Shown here: positions 33,840 through 37,000 of the stretch, one piece after another
Layout of the letters: the number at the start of each line of letters is the position of its first letter
How positions within the stretch are numbered: the stretch's first letter is position 1
Source: Phycicoccus sp. Soil748
Lineage (GTDB): Bacteria; Actinomycetota; Actinomycetes; Actinomycetales; Dermatophilaceae
Assembly: GCF_001428025.1 (NCBI RefSeq)
Contig: NZ_LMSC01000001.1
Coordinates: 140,424 to 177,423, forward strand
Length of the DNA: 37,000 nucleotides
Reading direction: 5' to 3'
The notes under the pieces: generated by a model
The model's input: only the letters and a program-made list of their open reading frames with translations
The model's database searches: none
Told to the model about the DNA's origin: nothing
Position numbers and translations under genes: made by a program

Positions 33840-35363
33840 TCAGGCGCCGAAGAGCTCCTTGATGGGAGTGATGGCGAAGTACAGGACGAACAGCGCGGAC
33901 ACGGTCCACAGCAGCGGGTGGATCTGGCTGCTCTTGCCACGGACCGCCTTGATGACGGTGTAGACGACGAAGCCCGCACCGATGCCGGCCGTGATCGAGT
34001 AGGTGAACGGCATGAGCACGATGGTGAGGAACGCCGGGATCGCGATCTCCAGGTCCTCCCAGTCGATGCCGCGCACCTGCTGCATCATCAGGAAGCCCAC
34101 GACGACCAGCGCCGGGGTGGCTGCCTCGTAGGGCACCACCTTGACCAGCGGGGCCAGGAACGTCGCGAAGAGGAACATCACGCCCGTGACGACGGAGGCC
34201 AGACCCGTGCGCGCGCCCTCGCCGACACCGGCCGCGGACTCGATGTAGGAGGTGTTGGACGACACCGACCCGGCGCCACCGGCGATGGCCGCGACCGAGT
34301 CGACGAGCAGGATCTTGTCGGAGTTCGGGGGGTTGCCGTTCTTGTCGAGCAGCCCGCCCTCGGCGCCGACGGCGACCATCGTGCCCATGGTGTCGAAGAA
34401 GTCGGCCAGCAGCAGGGTGAAGACGAGCAGCACCGCGGAGACGACGCCGATCTTGGTGAACGAGCCCAGCAGGTTGAAGTGACCGAGGAGGGAGAAGTCG
34501 GGGACGTCGACGATCTGCTTGGGCAGCGTCGGGACGTTGAGTCCCCAGCCCGCGGCGTTGACGAACTTGCCGGTGGCGTCGACCTGCGGGCCGACGTCGG
34601 CGATCGCCTCGACGATGATCGCGAGGACCGTGCCGCCGAGGATGCCGTAGAGGATCGCGCCCTTCACGTGCAGCACCAGCATGATGATGATGGCGAGGAC
34701 ACCGACGACGAAGACGAAGGTGGGCCAGCCGTTGAGGGCGCCGCCGATGCCGAGCTCGACCGGGACGGGACCGGTGCCGGTGCGGCGGACGAAGCCGGCG
34801 TCGACCAGGCCGATGATGGTGATGAACAGGCCGATGCCGACCGAGATCGCGGTCTTGAGCTCGGCCGGGATGGCGCGGAACACCGCCTGCCTGAACCCGG
34901 TGAGCACCAGCACGAGGATGATCACGCCCTCGATGACGATGAGGCCCATGGCGTCCGCCCACGTCATGTCGGGCAGCTTGGCGATGCCGAACGTGACGAA
35001 CGCGTTGAGCCCCAGTCCTGTCGCGAGCGCCAGCGGGTAGTTGGCGACGACGCCCATGAGGATCGTCATCACACCGGCGACGAGCGCCGTGCCCGCAGCC
35101 ACGAGGGTCTGCGCCTTGACGATGTCGCCGCCGCCGAGGAAGTGGCCCGAGCCGTCCTGCTGCGTGCCGATGATCAACGGGTTGAGGACGACGATGTAGG
35201 CCATCGTGAAGAACGTGACGAGGCCACCGCGGATCTCCCGCCCCGTCGTCGAACCGCGTTCGCTGATGCGGAAGAACCCGTCGAGACCGCCGGCTCGAGG
35301 TGCCGGTGCCGGGGTGTGAGCCTTGGGTGATGGCCGGGGGGACGTGGGTGAGGGCTTCGCCAT
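33840..35363 (-). CDS. NCS2 family purine permease (AzgA-like)
   Basis: The 507-residue membrane protein has a Pro/Ser-rich N-terminal tail of about 30 residues and then about 12-14 TM segments. AzgA-type motifs include GLDGFFRISERGSTTGREIR followed by GGLVTFFTMAYIVVLNP, YPLALATGLGLNAFVTFG, LADFFDTMGTMVAVG and NTSYIESAAGVGEGARTGLA. These place it with adenine/guanine/hypoxanthine proton symporters rather than uracil or xanthine permeases. The ATG at 35363 starts the recognisable protein; the frame upstream overlaps DUF2530. No purine riboswitch is visible in the 54 bp to the divergent gene. A strong hairpin follows the stop. Confidence 0.92.
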   Translation of the reverse strand: MAKPSPTSPRPSPKAHTPAPAPRAGGLDGFFRISERGSTTGREIRGGLVTFFTMAYIVVLNPLIIGTQQDGSGHFLGGGDIVKAQTLVAAGTALVAGVMTILMGVVANYPLALATGLGLNAFVTFGIAKLPDMTWADAMGLIVIEGVIILVLVLTGFRQAVFRAIPAELKTAISVGIGLFITIIGLVDAGFVRRTGTGPVPVELGIGGALNGWPTFVFVVGVLAIIIMLVLHVKGAILYGILGGTVLAIIVEAIADVGPQVDATGKFVNAAGWGLNVPTLPKQIVDVPDFSLLGHFNLLGSFTKIGVVSAVLLVFTLLLADFFDTMGTMVAVGAEGGLLDKNGNPPNSDKILLVDSVAAIAGGAGSVSSNTSYIESAAGVGEGARTGLASVVTGVMFLFATFLAPLVKVVPYEAATPALVVVGFLMMQQVRGIDWEDLEIAIPAFLTIVLMPFTYSITAGIGAGFVVYTVIKAVRGKSSQIHPLLWTVSALFVLYFAITPIKELFGA

Positions 35364-35405
35364 GGGCAGCAGAGTAGGGCCTGCGTGTTGCCCGGGTGTG
35401 AAAGA

Positions 35406-35411
35406 TAGGCT
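35406..35411 (+). promoter_or_regulatory. -10 element (TAGGCT) of the DUF2530 gene, leaderless arrangement
   Basis: TAGGCT lies 6 nt before the GTG at 35418 and no Shine-Dalgarno sequence is present, which supports that GTG as the start despite the repetitive N-terminus it adds. Confidence 0.5.
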
Positions 35412-35417
35412 GCCCCG

Positions 35418-35744
35418 GTGATCGAGTCGTCGAGCGAGCTGTCGGGCGGGTCGTCGAGCGAGCTGGCCGGCCGGTCGTCGGGCGAGCCGTCGGCCGAGTC
35501 GTCGGCCGAGTCTTCGGCCGAGTCTTCGGGCGAGCTGCAGCCGCTGGCCGTGAGCAGCGCGACGGTGACCCTCTGGGGTCTCGCCTGCTGGGTGGTCGCC
35601 CTCGTCGCGACCCTGGTCGTGCCGTCGCTGCACGAGGGCGAGCGGCACTGGTGGCCCTGGACCTGCGTGGCCGCCATCGTCATCGGCTCGCTGGGCTACA
35701 CCTACGTACGCCGCGGCCGCGGCAACGCCGCCAGCGCCACCTGA
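35418..35744 (+). CDS. DUF2530 small membrane protein with repetitive acidic N-terminus
   Basis: The 108-residue product has a Ser/Glu-rich N-terminal 40 residues encoded partly by four 12-bp tandem units (35484-35531, consensus GAGTCTTCGGCC). A typical DUF2530 body with two TM segments follows: TLWGLACWVVALVATLVVPS, HEGERHWWPWTCVAAIVIGS, then LGYTYVRR. DUF2530 proteins are small actinobacterial membrane proteins of unknown function, usually without such a long N-terminal tail. The tail is likely a local repeat expansion. GTG 35418 is supported by a leaderless -10. It is divergent from the purine permease. Confidence 0.82.
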   Translation: MIESSSELSGGSSSELAGRSSGEPSAESSAESSAESSGELQPLAVSSATVTLWGLACWVVALVATLVVPSLHEGERHWWPWTCVAAIVIGSLGYTYVRRGRGNAASAT

Positions 35745-35845
35745 CCACACCCCGTACCCCGCGCCGGCGGCCGCCGTCCGCACGCCCGCCGCCGTCCGCG
35801 CGCCCTACCCGCCCGCCCGCGCCCGCGCGCCCTGACGCTCGCGCA

Positions 35846-35908
35846 AAGCGGGTGTCCTTGTGCAACACGGGACTTATTTGTCACGGTTTCGCCGAACGAC
35901 ACCCGCTT
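35846..35908. repeat. 11-nt inverted repeat around an A/T-rich core
   Basis: AAGCGGGTGTC (35846-35856) and GACACCCGCTT (35898-35908) enclose 41 nt that include the only A/T-rich run of this region (GACTTATTTGTCAC). It lies in the 283-nt gap 35745-36027, where I find no convincing gene. It may be a dispersed non-coding repeat unit, which needs a genome search. Confidence 0.55.
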
Positions 35909-35977
35909 CGCGGGCTTCGCGGGCTTCGCGGGCTTCGCGGGCTCGCGGGGCTCGCGGGGCTCGCGGGGCTCGCGAGG
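35906..35977. repeat. Eight tandem 9-nt repeats
   Basis: Four copies of CTTCGCGGG (35906-35941) are followed by three of CTCGCGGGG (35942-35968) and one CTCGCGAGG (35969-35977). The array begins within the right arm of the inverted repeat at 35846-35908, so it may have grown from that arm. Copy number is likely to vary between strains. Confidence 0.85.
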
Positions 35978-36027
35978 CACGACCGTATGGCCCCCTCCCC
36001 GCCCTCCTCGACTGCGGAGTGGGGGCG

Positions 36028-36963
36028 TCAGGCGGCTCGGCGCAGCAGGGCTGTCCTGATGCGGGCGAGCACCCTTTCGGGGTGGGCCAGGTCGTCCCAG
36101 GTCAGCCGGACCACCTCGTAGCCCAGCGATCGCAGCCGGTCCTCACGTCTCTTCTCTGCGACGAGCTCGCCCCGGCCCTCTGCGCCGGCGTACTTCACCG
36201 CCCCGTCGAACTCGACGACAACCCGTCCGGCCACGAGGAAGTCCACCCGGCCGACGAATCCGCCGAGCTCGTCGCGGACAGTCACCTGCGAGGCCACGGG
36301 CAGACCGAGCGCCGAGATGACCAAGCGGGTCCTGCTCTCACCCGGCGACTCTGCACGCGGGTCCATCGCGGCCAGCACCCGTCGGACCCTCGCCCGCCCC
36401 CGCAGGCCGCCAAGGAGCCGGTCGGCCGCGGCATGCAGGTCGCTGGTCGTGGTCGATCGTCCATGCAGGGCTGCGTCGGCAGCGACCACCCCGGCCTCGA
36501 CCGACGTCGAACCGGTCAGGACGACGGCATCCGGGACCGCCAGGGTGGGCAGCCCGTCGACCTCGACCCCGGCAACCATCGACCGGAGAGGCATGACCCG
36601 GACGCCCGCCACCGTCGTGGACTGCTGGACGTCACTGCTGAGCACCACCAGTCGGCGGTCGACATGCCACAGGGGCAGCCGGTGGAGAGCCAGCGCTGAG
36701 TGGTGGCTGGCCAGCTCGACGGCACCCGCCACGGGCTCCGGCCGCGACCGCATCACCGCCATCACGGTCAAGCGGTACTGCTCGTCGCTGTCGGCCTCGA
36801 CCCAGCGTCGGCCGTCGACGAACGCCCCGCGCCGCAGCCGGCGCAGGCGTCCGCGGGCGACCGCCACCTGCACGTCATACGCGGAGACGCCCAGTCGGGC
36901 GAGCTGGGCGGCACCGACAACCCCACCCTGGGCCGTCATGAGGGCGGCTGCCTGCGAGTCCAT
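36028..36963 (-). CDS. AbiEi-antitoxin-like N-domain fused to DUF559 (Vsr-like) nuclease domain, copy 2
   Basis: The 311-residue product has the same architecture as the protein at 27712-28704. An N-terminal winged-helix-like segment (GGVVGAAQLARLGVSAYDVQ then GRLRRLRRGAFV) is followed by SHHSALALHRLPLWHVDRRL, and then a C-terminal DUF559 domain with GRVDFLVAGRVVVEFDGAVK and EKRREDRLRSLGYEVVRLTW. The acidic and lysine residues of the nuclease fold are present. ESPGESRTRLVI before the domain is a common marker of this group. No toxin gene is adjacent within the window. The ATG at 36963 leaves 37 bases to the window edge. Confidence 0.82.
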   Translation of the reverse strand: MDSQAAALMTAQGGVVGAAQLARLGVSAYDVQVAVARGRLRRLRRGAFVDGRRWVEADSDEQYRLTVMAVMRSRPEPVAGAVELASHHSALALHRLPLWHVDRRLVVLSSDVQQSTTVAGVRVMPLRSMVAGVEVDGLPTLAVPDAVVLTGSTSVEAGVVAADAALHGRSTTTSDLHAAADRLLGGLRGRARVRRVLAAMDPRAESPGESRTRLVISALGLPVASQVTVRDELGGFVGRVDFLVAGRVVVEFDGAVKYAGAEGRGELVAEKRREDRLRSLGYEVVRLTWDDLAHPERVLARIRTALLRRAA

Positions 36964-37000
36964 CCGTCGACAGTGCCCGGCAGGTCCCGCGGCATCGACA

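Noticed and set aside
35906-35977. Tandem 9-mers considered as a CRISPR array
   Set aside because: Units are 9 nt and directly adjacent; there are no unique spacers and no cas genes.
35702-35980. Minus-strand frame encoding PREPREP/AKPAKP repeats
   Set aside because: The repeats are simply the translation of the tandem 9-mers. The frame overlaps DUF2530 and ends without a recognisable domain.

Overview
The window is GC-rich, densely coded bacterial DNA that looks like an actinobacterial chromosome. The evidence is the strong G/C third-position bias, many GTG starts, an IdeR/DtxR regulator with every known metal ligand, a c-di-AMP riboswitch ahead of an NlpC/P60 wall hydrolase, and actinobacterial families such as DUF3140, DUF4232 and DUF2530. 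Several genes appear leaderless. The protein set resembles Intrasporangiaceae-type actinobacteria; that placement is an inference. I saw no rRNA, tRNA, phage genes, transposase or CRISPR array.

Layout. 1-5.8 kb: the end of a DUF3140 gene, a YdcF-like protein, a membrane-anchored multicopper oxidase, small membrane proteins, and an OhrR-like repressor translationally coupled to an alpha/beta hydrolase behind a 35-nt operator. 6-12.1 kb: a secreted beta-propeller protein, a GH13 alpha-glucosidase, a PLDc_N membrane protein, DUF1028, a ChaA-type cation/proton antiporter and a FrnE-like DsbA protein. 12.2-15.3 kb (minus strand): an NlpC/P60 endopeptidase with a c-di-AMP riboswitch, IdeR and an MFS transporter. 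15.4-18.7 kb: a hotdog-like protein coupled to an SDR, a RutE-like nitroreductase with a 20-nt palindrome at its start, a structured RNA region with its own promoter-like sequence, and a DUF4232 lipoprotein.

18.8-22.2 kb (minus): the Entner-Doudoroff pair edd-eda with a CRP/GlxR-like site upstream, and pdxH. 22.2-27.5 kb: an unknown gene next to an MpaB-like oxygenase, an MFS transporter divergent from a NYN-LOTUS protein with back-to-back leaderless promoters, a pentapeptide-repeat protein and a second-type citrate synthase. 27.5-31.4 kb: an AbiEi/DUF559-type protein bracketed by two identical 30-nt palindromes, serC and a secreted lytic transglycosylase. 31.5-37 kb: a MarR-MFS-micropeptide operon, an AzgA-type purine permease, a DUF2530 membrane protein, a repeat-rich intergenic stretch and a second AbiEi/DUF559 paralogue.

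Most of the window is housekeeping or accessory metabolism. The parts most worth following are the structured RNA at about 17.77-17.99 kb, the palindromes around the first DUF559 gene, the overlapping operators ahead of edd, and the repeat-rich stretch near 35.9 kb. I did not find a convincing new multi-gene defence or biosynthetic system.
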